From contig JAJQJQ010000003.1 of NCBI GenBank assembly GCA_028622995.1, forward strand, positions 2,604,001 to 2,668,000: a stretch of 64,000 bases of DNA, given 5' to 3'. The number at the start of each line of letters is the position of its first letter. Position 1 is the first letter of the stretch. The notes beneath the pieces are model-generated. The model ran no database searches. It was not told the DNA's origin and worked only from the letters and a program-made list of their open reading frames with translations. Source of the DNA: Panagrolaimus kolymaensis (taxonomy: Eukaryota > Nematoda > Chromadorea > Rhabditida > Panagrolaimidae). A program made the position numbers and the translations under genes. This document shows, in pieces, positions 1 through 12,719 of the stretch.

Positions 1-1
1 A

Positions 2-2200
2 ATGGGATTGGTTGCAACAACTTTGATGCTAGTTTGTGGTGAAGAAATGACATTTTGGATTATGTGTGCATTAATTGAGGATATATTACCTCCAAGCTTT
101 TATAGTCATTCCTTCCTTGGAGTTCAAGCAGATGAAAAAGTTGTTAAACATTTAATGTGCATTCATACTCCAAAACTTGTTGACCTTATTAAAGATTCAG
201 ATGTAGATATGTCGATGATAACCATTAATTGGTTATTAACTATTTTTGCTACAGCATTTCCAATAAAAATTACTCTTCGATTATGGGATTTTTTATTTAT
301 TGAAGGTGGAGTAACAGTATTTCGATTTATTATTTCTATGCTTAAAATGCGTGAACCAGATATAATTCTTGCAAATCAAATATCCGATCATTCATCAGCA
401 GAAATATTTAATGCGATTGCACAAATTCCATCTACTATCAATGATGCGAATGGACTTATAGATTATTCTTTAACTTTTGAAGACTCTATCACTCCACAAA
501 ATATTGCAACTTTAAGAAAAAAATATCAAGTTTGTGTTTCTTTCATTTCCTCTTTTCTTCTTTAAATGACGAATCATAAAAAAATAATAATAAAAAATTA
601 CATTGATTTTAGGGAATGTTGATGGCTGATAGCGGAATGATATTTGAAGCTTCAGCGGATGGGAATCTTCCCAAACAAAAAATGGCTAAAAGGCGGCTTC
701 CAAAATCAAAAAGCTTTATGCCTAATATTTTTAGACATTCTGAAAATTTAATTTTGGTATGTTTAATCCATTTATATTTCGTTTTGTATATAATAATAAC
801 AATAATAATAATCAGGAGGATGAAATCGATGATGAAGATGATCCCAAAACCAAAAACATTCGACAAACCGAAATGATAGTGGATTTGAGAAATGCGATTC
901 ATCAAATATGTCGTCATTTTTCTTTATGTAATGAACCGCATGAAAAAGAAATCAATATGCAGGTGAGAAAATAATATTTATATTGAAAAACATGTGTTTA
1001 AGCTTATAAGAGTTTTTTTAGGCAGATTATAGCCTTGAAAGTCATGATAAAGATAGGGAAATGTTTCTTCGAGCTCGAAGAGAAGGAAGAAAGCGAGCGA
1101 GAGCGTTGTTGGACTTTCAACAACAAGAAGACGATGAACTTGGTTTTAACAAAAATGATTTAATTAATATTATTTCTGAAAAAGATGAACATTGTTGGGT
1201 AGGAGAATTAAAGGGACAACGAGGATGGTTTCCAGCGAAATTTGTAGAAATCATAGATGAAAGAGGAAAAAATTATTGCGTTTTTGGTGATGAAGTTGTT
1301 CAACCAAGAATTGGGGAAATTGTTCGAGGACAATTTTCTATGGCCTTTTTTAAATTATTGAATCATGGGCTTCGAGATACAAATATTATTGTTTCGTCGT
1401 TTATTTCACACCCATGGCCATTTATTGGTGAGATTCCATTAATTTACATACATTTTTGAAATTACCTGCTTTTTCAGAAGCACTTTCAGCTGCGATTGTT
1501 GAAACTAAAACCAATTCCGTAAACTCTAAGGTGAACCTTTGTGACACATTCAAACTTGATCAAGATGGAAAAGTTTTGAGCCCAGAAGAATTACTTTTTC
1601 GAGCTGTTCAAGACATAAACTCATCTCATAATGGAGTCGGGGCTCAAATGGATGTTAAATTGCGTTCCCTCATTGCATTTGGTCTAAATGAACAGGTATC
1701 TTTTTTTGCTGAAAGGAATTTATGCAAATTAGCATTTTTTATATATTTCAGTGCCTTCATATTTGGTTTGAAATGCTTTGTGCAAGCAATCTTCAAAATT
1801 CTATTCGACTACGCTATTACCATTCATATGCATTTGTTCGATCACCTGCATGGAAACAAGTATGAGCAATCGTTCTTCTTTTTATCCAAAAAAAATATAA
1901 TAAAGTAAAAACAACATTCATTTTTATTTTATTTTTTAGATAAAATGCGAACTCCGACTTCTCTCTCAATTTTCATTCAATCTTGATATTGGTGCTGAAA
2001 TTCTTGATAAAATTATTTGTGCCAATTCGAAATCTTCATTGCTATTATCAGGAGCTCCATCAAAAAATGGTGGCTTTCGAAGAACTGGGTCCATTGATTC
2101 AAGTGGCACCATGTCAACTGCGGCAAACAATAAACAACCATTAAAAGAAGGCGTTAGAGATATGCTTATAAAACACCATCTTTTTAGTTGGGACTTGTAA
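2..2200 (+). CDS. SGSM3-like TBC/SH3/RUN protein (5' partial)
   Basis: The gene is cut by the left edge. Exons read 2-529, 613-756, 816-962, 1022-1427, 1478-1695, 1752-1859 and 1940-2200; together they give 604 in-frame codons including the stop. The first exon is the second half of a TBC (Rab-GAP) domain and begins just after the place where the YxQG glutamine-finger motif would lie, so the catalytic Arg and Gln cannot be judged here. Next come an acidic linker, an SH3 domain (ALLDF...DELGF...WVGEL...GWFPA, about 1100-1260) and a RUN domain in the last three exons. The protein ends KHHLFSWDL, like the SGSM3 C-terminus. The order TBC-SH3-RUN is diagnostic of SGSM3/RUTBC3 proteins, which act on Rab and Rap GTPases in membrane traffic. 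The first ATG is internal and not the real start. Confidence 0.88.
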
Positions 2201-3999
2201 AATATATATCAAACAAAAGAAAACAAATTTTTTTTATTATATTTATTTATTTATTTATTTTTGCTATTTTTATTAATTTACGGGTATTTTCCATGCATGT
2301 TTGTTTGAAGATACATAAATATTAGCTTTACAAATAATTTTTGAGTTTAAAAAAGGAGCCGAAATCTAATGTAAATGTGACCTTCTTTTTTGTTTGTTTT
2401 TTCCTTTCTTTTCTGTTTTTCAAAGAAGGAATTTTTTTTAAACAAATGAGATGAGTTAACGGTCAAAGCTAAAGAGGTGATGCGCAAAAAAAAAACTTAA
2501 AAAGAAGCACAAGGCTGCTCAACTCAATGCGGGCGGCGATAATAGTGGTTGCAACAACAACTGTGAGAACAACGAATTTTTTTGTCCACTTTCACTTACT
2601 TTTTTAGACGATTTTTCTTTTTAATGAGAAAGTTGCTGAGTATTTTTTTTTTTCGGAGAAAAAGCTACCAACTAGTCCGATGAGTAGCAACTTAATCTAC
2701 TAGTAGCCTTTTTTATTGTGTATTTTTAATTAATATTTCGATGGTTTTATGGGTTTTTTAGAATCTTTCAAAGGGAAACAAAATCCATTTAAATAAGAAG
2801 CTTGTAATTTGAATATGCGCACGCAAATATAATTTAAAACCACTCCCATGTACATGCATCTCTTTTTAATTCTCTTAAGACTTAGAGTTAGCCTTTTTTA
2901 TTTGGATTCAACAACAAAACAAAACAAAAAATTATGCATGTGCCGATTTAAAGTACTCCTTTTTCTCATCATTTTTTTCATTATTGTTTGTACTGCTTTT
3001 TTGATATATTCAATCAATAAAATATACTCCATTCAATTTCAATTGTCTTTTGTATTTTTTTTTTTATTTCGGAGGTCCTCCTGAACGAAAGCAATGAATG
3101 TCCTTACAAATGCTAAGTGTTGTGCGCGCAAAAGAACCGTTCCCTCCGCTGCTGATGTTTCTTAAGCAAAGCCAGGTGTTTGTACAAAACAGAAAAAAAA
3201 GTTAAAGCTAAAATAATTTTTTAAAAATGAATTGAGGACAGTCTTCGTCGCCGGCTGCTTGAAATTATTTTTTTCTCGCGATTTTTAAAATCTTGTTAGT
3301 TTTATTTTTCCATTTTTGTGTGATTTTAGTTTTTCGTTGGATTGGAGTGTTAAAAGCACAATATTTTTTGCTGTTGTGAATAACTATCTTTTTTTTCTCT
3401 TTTTTTTGTTGCTTTGATTGCAAATATTTTACTTTTAATTTTGGGAATGAAATATTACTCTTTTAATGAAAAAACTTTTCCGATAATGCTTTTAAATTAT
3501 TCTTTTTCCTTTGAAGTTTTTATTTAAAGTTTTTTTACAATCATATTCCTCCTTTTTATAGCTGCTTGTAAAATTATCTTATCTCATAAAAGTCAAAAGA
3601 AAAAAATAGAACGTTTGCAACTAAAATTATTTTTCACCCGAAAGAAAAAATCTTGTGCTTTACCTTGGTTTTTTCTTTTCGCTCCAATTTTATTTTTTTG
3701 CCGTTTAATCGTTCTGTTTTTCTTGGTTTATTGAACGCTTTTTTTATTTCTAGACACTCCATTCTTGGGTCAATCGACTTTTTTTATTATCTTATTTAAC
3801 TTTTTTTTATGTGGTTTAACAACAACAATTGTTTTATTGTTGCATAAAAAAATTGCAGCATTTTTGACGAGTTTTTTATTTTCTTGATTTTAAACTTTTT
3901 TTTATTGTTACTCTTAATTTGGAAGAAATAACAATGAAATTTTCTTTTTAGCTTTGGCATCTAAGTTATTATTTAATATTTACTAAAGAAAAAGAAAAT
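2201..3999. other. Intergenic region and outron before liprin-beta
   Basis: No gene is visible. The stretch is dominated by T and A runs. A good splice acceptor (T-run then TAG, AG at 3950-3951) lies 48 bases before the liprin-beta ATG with no paired 5' exon evident, so it may be a spliced-leader site or the end of a 5'UTR intron. Confidence 0.5.
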
Positions 4000-6900
4000 A
4001 TGACGAACGATATAGACGAATATGACGATTTTCGTGAAGCTAATATGCTTCTATCGACAACTTTAAAACAATTGGATGAGGCATTAAATAAAGGTTTGTT
4101 GTTGCTTATTTTTCTTAAAAAAAATTGGGTTTGGTTTCAATGAAAAAAAAATTCTTTGAAAAAGGTAAAAAAATACAATCAAATTAAAGCTGGTTTTTTC
4201 CTGTTTTTTTTTCTTTCACATCTCATAAAATTTAAATTAGTAAAAAAAGGGGGCTATTAAAGTGTTTGATTTTATAAAAAAACCTCAAAAGTTTGCGCAG
4301 TGGCGGAATAAAACCACATCAGCGGCTGCGGCGATCTTATCGTCATCGTCCATTCATATTTTTTGTTGGCCAATCCGAGTCTCTGTCATTCAAAGACACG
4401 TCCATTTTTGGATTTTCTTTTTATTTTACTTTTCTCGATGCCATTATTCTTTTATTATTATTTTTATTACGAATAGGAGCGCCTCCAAAAAAATAAGAAA
4501 AAAGTACTTTGTTAAATAAATACTATTTTAATTTTGAATAATGGAACATCGGCTACCTTTTCTTCCAAAAATGTTTGCAATAAAAAAATTGTTTAAACTT
4601 TTTTGGACAAATTAAAAAATTGATTGAAAATATTTTTTTTCATCTTCATCGGTGTACTTACTCAAATTTTGTTGTTTGTTGCGCAAAAAAAAAAAGAAGA
4701 GAGAGGAATGAATGAGAATTACTTACGTGTCAGGCGCAAACCGCAATCATCTATCTCTACCCTACCTTTTTTATTATTTAAAGCGTGGTTTAATTCTCTC
4801 TCTATTTTCCATTATATTTTTTCGAAGGATTTTTCTTTAAATTTTAAAACTCACGGACTCAGAGAGCCACAACCTGTTTCGATGACCAAAGGAAAAATAA
4901 AATTAAAATCGCTTCAATGCAAACAAAAAAAAATTGGCAGCAATTTTGTAAAAAAAATCAAAGGATTTTCAATATTTCTTTAGATATAAATTTTTTAACT
5001 ATGTAAATATTTTTATGTTTGTGCTTTATTGATAGATCTCTATTAACCTTTGACTAGCAAGCGGGAGGAGATTTTGTGTTTGATTTCTTTTTTCTTTTTA
5101 AATCCTTGATGCTTTTATTTTTTTATTTTTGAGTAAAGGATGCGTGTGTCGTCAGTGGCGGCGGATGTGACAACAAAAAATAAAAATAAAATAGATTTTT
5201 AGTGAAAACAGCAAAACCACCTGTTTTTTTTTGTTTTGTTTGATCTTCTTTTTTGTTGTTGCTTATCTAAATTGATTTTTTTTATTTTTTAATATTTTTT
5301 TTCTTCAGGAATTCCCGGTGGATCACTTTACCAATTATATTCTAATTCTGTTGTTACCAATAGTGGCAGTGGTCATTTGAATATGAATAATGGTAACAAT
5401 GAGTATGAGAGGCGCTCATTAACACCAAGAGAATCAATACATCGAAGAAATGGATCACCAGCCAGATTAATTTCATCAAATTCATTAAATGGTGGTAATA
5501 GCAACAATAGCAGAAAAAACCTTAATCAAAGTAACCATGATTTTAATGGAAATGGAAATAATGGAATGGGTGAAACTGAAACTATTGGAGCTGCAGTACC
5601 AATAAAATTAATTTCCACTTATGAAAATAATGCTTCAACGGTTTCAAATTTATCTAATGTTAAAACTTCTCCTTCATCAAATATGCCATTAGCTTGGAAT
5701 GCATCAATTACTAATTGGATAAATCAAACTTCCAAAAGTAGGTTTAACTTTCTCATTAAATTAAACTAAGAAAAAAATAATCAAGTATTTTAATTTTTTT
5801 TCTTTAGTTTCACCCGAAAGTAGCGGAAGTTGTTCACCTGAAAGCTCAGGAGGTGGAGGAAGAGGAGGAGAAGACTCACCACTTTCTGATTTAATTCATT
5901 CTTCTTCCGCTAACGGATTAGATGATCCAGTTCCACCTTCAATTATGAAGAATCAAATTTCCTTGTCTTCTCCACCATCACCGGTGGGAAAACTATTACA
6001 AGCAATAGAAGAAAACCGTTTAAACACTCCAATTGATGCGGAAAGCAAATCAAAAATTATTCATTGGCTTAATAAAAATCAAAATAATTCTAGGGTTGGT
6101 TTTTTTTTTTTTTTTTTTTTTCAAGTTTGAAGTTATAATGTTTCGGTTTTGAGGAAAATTTGATATCTTAAAAAGGCTCATTTTTACTTTTGGGAAAATT
6201 GCATTTTTATTTGCTTTGGTAAATTTTTTCTAAGTTTTATTTTTTTCTATCAGTGTTAATAGTCTCGGCATGACAGTTTGAAGTTATTATCTAATTATTA
6301 TTACTACTCGTTTTCCTCTTACATATTTTTTGAGGTTTATTTTCGATCTCTAAACTTTAGCTTAATTTCTTCGCTCTTTCATTTATATTATTAAAACTGC
6401 CTTCGAAAGGTAACAAAGATTTTCATTTTATATTTTTGTCAACTTTGATCTTCAAAAAGGTTTGCAATTAGATAGTTGGAGAGAGAAAAAGTAAACGCGT
6501 TAAAAAAAGAGAAGAAAAAGAATGATCAAATTTGTGTCGTCCAGCAAAAATATGCAGCTATATTGTGTACGCATTCTTTCCTCCCATACCTTTCTCTTTT
6601 ATTTTTTTTTCTGATCGGTGATTTGCGATTGCTAACAGCTCTCGAGAAGTTGACAACAACAACGTTGCCGCTTGCCGCCGCCACCGATTGGCATCAACGA
6701 GGAAGACAAGACGCTTGTGGCGGCGATTTGGCTGTGTTCTTATTTTTCTAAATTCACTCGTTTTTACGGTTCCTCTTAAAAAATTGTTTTTATATTTAAA
6801 TTTATGAAAACAATAATGTTCTATTAATTCCTTCAAAAAACAAAAATTATTTAAATTTATTACTGTCTTTCCTGAATTATTTTATTTTTAACCATGAGTT

Positions 6901-9900
6901 CAATTCCTACTACTGTGAATGAGCTGATAAGAGTTAAACAAAATTCTGAATTAGCTAAATCCGCGCCATTAATGGATACTCATTCATCAATGGGATTGTT
7001 AAATTCTCAAAGCAATACGAGTATTCGCGCTAAAGAAAGTAGAACAAATGTGCCACGGTTTGTTTTTTTAGTGTCATATATTAGTTCCTTTAAAAAAGCT
7101 TCTCAACAGTGTCTGTATATTTGTGTTTTGGAAAAAAAGCCGAGTATTTTGAACTTTTTTAGACGACGCAAAAAATAGATACTTGAAAATAACTTTTAAA
7201 ACTTTCCCATCAACAAGTGATGTGATTTTAATTTAAAGGCGTAGACAAATATAAATAAATTAGCAACAATTTTACTTAAATTTTTTTTAAAAGATAGTTT
7301 TTTGATTCATTTTTTTTCGATTTAGCTACAGTTTTTATAAACTTTTTTAGTTCATTAGTCTGTAACCCTTTTTGTTTTTCTCCCAAACTTGAACAATTTA
7401 GATGTAATGCCGTAAAAAGCTTATTATTGCCTATTCGCCATGCTTAATTCAGCTAAAACAAAGCAGCTAGCATCTTTATGTTTTAAAAAGAGGAGCTGTA
7501 ATAATAAGAGATGAAAGAAACTATTGGGAGTAAGGAACATATAGACAAGTTGATGGCTTTTTTTCTATGGGCGAAATAACTTTTTTTAGTTGAAAGCAAC
7601 TGTCGACAGCAGCAGCTGCAGCAACTAACTTAAATTCCAAACATTCTTTTCGATTCTTCTCTCGCTTTTTTTACTATTAATTTCGCATGCTAAACGTTTT
7701 TTTCGTTTCTCATTTCGCGTTTATTTTATTTTTTTGGCAAGAAAAATTATAGCTCTTAAGAAAAGATGTATAAAAAAAACAAGCAAATGATATATTGAAA
7801 ATATAATGAAAAAAAAACACTGTTGAGAAGCTTTACAAGGATACTCTTAAAAACCCAGAAATATTGCCAATTTTGATTCTTTAGAAGTGCATCAATTGTC
7901 ACCACTTGCTCCTCATCTCGACCCATACTTCCATATGTGACACATTATAGTGATTCAGGATTTAGTAGCACTTTGAGTAGTGGCTCAAGTTGCTCATATT
8001 TGCCTCCTCCACCACCTTATAGAGTTCGTTCAGGAACAACAAACAGTGAAGAAGTGGAGCGTTCTATGGCAGCCGTGGTTGAAGGATTTTCACGACGAAG
8101 GCAGCATAAAATTCATCGAAGTTTAAGTGATTCTAAATATGGCACAGCTATAGAATTATCACATTTAAATCGGCATCAAATTCATCGAGATAAACAACCT
8201 AAATCTAATAGCATTACAAATTGCGTGGTGGCTGGATATAATTCAGCCATATCAGGTCCAAATAATAGCAATAATGATCGTTATCAATCATCTAATCGTG
8301 ATTCAAGTTGGGCTACATCACGTTTAAGTTTGGTTAGTAAATTTTTTTTATTTATATTTACAAAAATAGTCAATTTTTTTTTCTTCCTGAATAATTTATC
8401 ATTCCTGCCTATTTGCTTGCATTGGAATGAAATGGAATAGTGAGACGATTATCGTTTCCTGTTGCAATGGCGCCATTTTTTTTTTGCCTAAAAAAGGTTG
8501 TTTGTGCCTTCCTTGAATGTCTTAGCATCTTTTTCTTTTCTTTCTTTTTTTTCTTATTGGTATTGAAATTGCCTAAAGCAAACGAGAATTTATTTTTTTT
8601 TCTTGGCTTTTATAAATATTGGGGAAAAAACATAGCTATGTAAACCTGAGAAAAATATATGCGCATCTAAGTACTCAAATGTTTTTTTTGTTTTGTTGAT
8701 AACACTTTTTTATGAGAGGCTTTGCATCTGAAACATTTTCGATGAGCTTTAATAAATGAATTTTTTTTATTAATATGCAAATTTCTAAACTTTGTTTAAC
8801 ATTCTTTTTATTTTTCTAACCACGTATTATCAGTAATGTTACCTTATCAATGTTTATTTCTTTGTCTTTTGTTTTTAACTTTTTTTATTTCAATTTGTGT
8901 AGTTTTTCGTTTTTATCCATTTTCCCTTCCTTCCATCTACGGTTTCTACAAGTCCAAACAGTTGCTAATCCGTTTATGTCGTATACTTGCTACTGGTCAT
9001 CAGTGTTTTTGTGTGTGTTTGGAAGCTAAAAAGAAAATAGTCTGTTATTTTGGGGGCAATGCTACTTCTATTTGAATGCAGCATAAATGGGAAACATGCT
9101 CGTTGTTGTTTTTCCCCACTATTTTTTTTAACTCGTTGTTGATAGCGGTAGGCTTCTTCTCATTTTGAAGTAAAAAATGCTTCTTCTTCTTCTCACAAAC
9201 ATAAACGCGGTAGCGCGTGGCGCGCATTTTCCTTTTTTCTTTCGGGACAAAAAGGGACACCATTTCCAGTACAAACCTTGAACTACTGCCAATAGTCATT
9301 TAGTGCAACAAAAAAAGAAGAAACCTAAAAAGGCTGCAAAAAAAAAAAAAAGAATTTAAGAAATGGGTAAAAAACAATAAGAAAGCTTTAACGTTATCAA
9401 AAAAAGCCTCAAAATCGAAAATATATATTTATATTTATTCAAATTTTTGAACTTTTTTAATTTTTTTGGTGATTTTAGAGCCCTTCACCATCTATGTCAA
9501 CAGTCTCATGTCCAGAATATCCAGAACTTCAAGAAAAACTTCATAGACTTGCGATGGCTCGTGATAGCCTTTCATTACAAGTTAATGTTCTTAATGAACA
9601 AGTGGGAGCACAAAAAGATAAAATTCGCGATCTTGAATCCTTGTTAACATCAAAGAGAAAAATGTATCCATATTCAAATTCTGAAGTAAGCCTATTACCA
9701 ATTTTTTAATTGCAAAAATAAAAGAAAACATTTTAGAATTTAAATGAAGTTCAAAACTTGGATTTAATAAACGAAATAAATTTATTAAAAGCTAAATATG
9801 CTTTATTAGAAAAAGATAAAATGACTGCAGAACGCAGACTTCAAATGTCTCAATCAGAAATTGATAGACTTAATCAAAGAATGAATCAAATCATGAATCA

Positions 9901-12719
9901 ACATTCTATTCCATATCATTCCCAACAAGTCAATCCGAATACAGAACAACATAGCCTTGAAATGGAACAAATGAGAATTACAGTTCAACGACTCATTGCA
10001 GATAATGAACAAAAAAGCATTGAAATTAATTCATTGAGAAATGCTCTCGATGAACATTCTCGCGCTATTGAAAGTTATGGAATGAATAGTCAACGATCAT
10101 CCATAGGCCAGCCTCCTCCAGCTCCAGCTCCACCTCATTTTAATTTAAATGCTCAACTTCGAAATTTATTAATTGATGATTCAAAAGAAAATATTGCTCA
10201 TTCTAATTCTTTCCCTGCAAGCCTTAGCAGTCAACAAAGTTCAGCATATGGTTCCATGTCAGCCAGAAATCATGTTCAGCCATCAACTTCTTATACCACC
10301 TCTTTGTCCATGGCAAGTCCACAGCCATCATCATGGAATTCGAGTCAATCAAATACTCCTCGACATCTTCATCATACCACTTCATTGATGGCTCCATCAG
10401 GTTCATTTGGTGCAAATTCCAATTCACCAACTTTCCGTTCACCATCTTCACCAGCAGCTCGACAACTAGCTGCAGAATTAGATGAATTACGACGAATCAA
10501 TGGTGAACTTTCCCTTCAACAACATAATAACCACCAGCAAACATATAGTTCAAATAGTTTACCACGACAGTTATATCCCAAAGTTAGTTATATAAAAGGT
10601 TGATATTAATTACAAATTTTATTTTTTAGTCTAAATCAACTTTGGCTCTTCCAAGATCAAAATTATCTACAGGCAGTTCAAATGCAGCTGGAAGCATCAC
10701 TGGTGAGTACAACAACAGCACTGGTCGAAGAGTGCCCTCGCCGGCTCATAGTTCAAATTCTTCTTATTCCCATAAAGGAGAAAATCGTGGATCCACAAAT
10801 GCTTTAAATCGATGGATCCATGATAAAATTCTTGGAAAAAAGAAGCGCCGGCGAGGTGGCCCACCAACCTCGGCATCAACAAGACCATGGAAGCTTGCAA
10901 ATGTGTATGATGAGTATGGCAATGGCGGCGGCAACGGTGGAGGCAATGAAACCAGAAATTTACCTCCAACTAAACGCAGTACTTCGGCTCCTAATTTGGG
11001 TCCAAAGGGTATTCATCTTCTTATGAATGAAGACTACTACCAAAGTAATTATGGATGTAGTGATTTTGAGAGTGAGCACAAAAAAGATTTTCCTTTTTTA
11101 TGGCTAATCCTCCTATTTTAATTTTTATAATAAAATAACAAAATCGCCAAAATTAATAACCTATTTTTTAAGTTAAAAATTAATATATCTTTTATTTTTT
11201 TGCTTTTTGACCTAAATAACAACAACCCTACTTTTTTGTTTTATGAAAGGTAAATTTCTGTTTTATTTTTTGTTTGATTGCTGACAAACATCCGCTTGAT
11301 TTGCTGCCTCCTGCCTATTATGCTCTGACACATACACGTTTGGCTATGCTTTTATTTTTCTTCTGTTGATCCCTTTGCTTTTTTACTTTTATTCATATTT
11401 ATAATTTTAGTGGAAAGCGATGATGAAATGGTTCGAAGCGTCCAACCTTCTATGACCGCTTCAAGTGGAAATTTTAAACGAGGTCGAACTCGTTCTACAC
11501 TTCGAAATTTGATTGGAAAACTGACTCGAAGCACCTCTCAAGAAATTCCTGCAGATGCATTCCGTCGGGGAAGCAAAATAAGAGCTTCAGCTGCTGGTCG
11601 CTTGAATCTCGCGATTGCCCCTCCAATTACCGGGGCGATTTCTATTCGTCCACCAGTTCATCAATTTGTTGAATGGAATACTGAACAAGTTTGTGAATGG
11701 TTAGCTGAAATTGGATTTGCTAATTATGTGCCTGAAGCTGAAAGATATATTCGCTCTGGCAGACATTTACTTAACATGAGTGAAGCTGATTTAGAAAAGG
11801 TTTGAAATTGCATCATCATCAAACACAAATAAAAAAAATTGATGACAATACAATTAATACCTTTCCTTTTTTAGGAACTTTTAATTAAAAACTCGTTACA
11901 TCGAAAACGATTACAATGCATTTTGGATTGCATTGATAAAAATGCAGCAGATCCTGCAGATCGAATGGATATGCATCAAGTTTTATTATGGCTTGACCTC
12001 ATTGGATTGCCACAATATCGAGAAGTTTTCTCAGATAATTTTATTGATGGCCAAATGCTTTTATGTTTAACTGCTCAAGATTTAATTGATATGAAAATTA
12101 CTTCTGCCTTAAATCATGCAACCTTAGCTCGAGGCATTCAATTTTTGCATAATGTTGAATTTCATTTACATCGAATTGAAAAGCAATTTAAACCAGATTT
12201 ATTACAAAAATGTCCAATTCCCAATGAAGTTGAAAAATGGTCGCATGGTTGTGTATCACTTTGGCTTAAAAGTATCGATTTATCTGAATTTACGCCAAAT
12301 TTAATATTTTCTGGCATTCATGGAGCTTTAATGGTTTATGAACCAACTTTCACTGCAGAAACTTTATCGGAAGTTTTGCAAATTCCTGCACATAAAACCC
12401 TTCTTCGCCGGCATCTCACAACTCAATTCAATAATTTAATCGGTCAAGAAGTTGTTAGTCGTAAACGAGAAACTTTGGCTCAACCATATGTCACTTTTCT
12501 TTCACCTTTGCTTCGCGTCAAAGTAAGTAAAAAAACTACGATAAAAAACTATTGTAATAATTACACAAAAATAAAATAATAATTGATTTTTAGCCTTTGA
12601 AGAAAGGATTTTCACTTTCGAGAAAAAAGAATAAAAACGAAATATATGTGGATCCCAATGTTCCCGTATTTTCTTCAAAGCAAGCAAAACAAGTACGTTG
12701 TTTTGAATTAGAGCTATAA
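4000..12719 (+). CDS. hlb-1: Liprin-beta (PPFIBP family), long form
   Basis: Exons 4000-4093, 5309-5737, 5808-6094, 9479-9685, 9737-10582, 10630-11071, 11411-11799, 11875-12522 and 12594-12719 join in frame to 1155 residues. The N-terminus holds two short conserved liprin-beta segments (near TTLKQLDEALNKG and VGKLLQAIEENRLNTP). A coiled coil follows at 9500-10100 (ELQEKL, QVNVLNEQVGAQKDKIRDLE). A Ser/Pro/Asn-rich middle includes STSAPNL, and a basic KLTRSTS...FRRGSKIRASAAGRL segment precedes three SAM domains (11650-12470; NTEQVCEWLAEIGF, VLLWLDLIGLPQY, VSLWLKSIDLSEF). The protein ends with a short basic tail. Liprin-beta binds liprin-alpha and organises presynaptic and adhesion scaffolds; the C. 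elegans orthologue is hlb-1. Introns up to 3.4 kb hold no other gene that I can see. Kazrin was considered, but the three-SAM block and the 'ASAPNL' region fit liprin-beta better. Confidence 0.9.
6894..12719 (+). CDS. hlb-1: Liprin-beta, predicted alternative short form from internal first exon
   Basis: Exon 6894-7057 starts with ATG (MSSIPTTVNELIRVK) and splices in frame to 7885-8332 and then to 9479, from which the exons are shared with the long form. The total is 1089 residues. No AG acceptor lies in the bases before 6894 (pyrimidine and A-rich from about 6760), so the exon has no obvious way to be joined to the upstream exon ending at 6094. Both 6094 and 8332 end in phase 0, so either can feed the exon at 9479. 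The unique part (about 204 residues) is Ser-rich with a PPPPP run and two IHRS/IHRD-type basic patches; it has no recognised domain. Inferred, not proven: this is an internal promoter giving a second isoform. Confidence 0.55.

Noticed and set aside
7380..7400. Spliced-leader-like CCCAAACTTGAAC (also at 16621)
   Set aside because: It differs from the reverse complement of the nematode SL1 core and has no SL RNA context (no donor GT and Sm site).
10173..10969. ORFs in other frames over the liprin-beta coiled-coil exons
   Set aside because: They are shadows of the in-frame exons 9737-10582 and 10630-11071, which join correctly to the SAM-domain exons.
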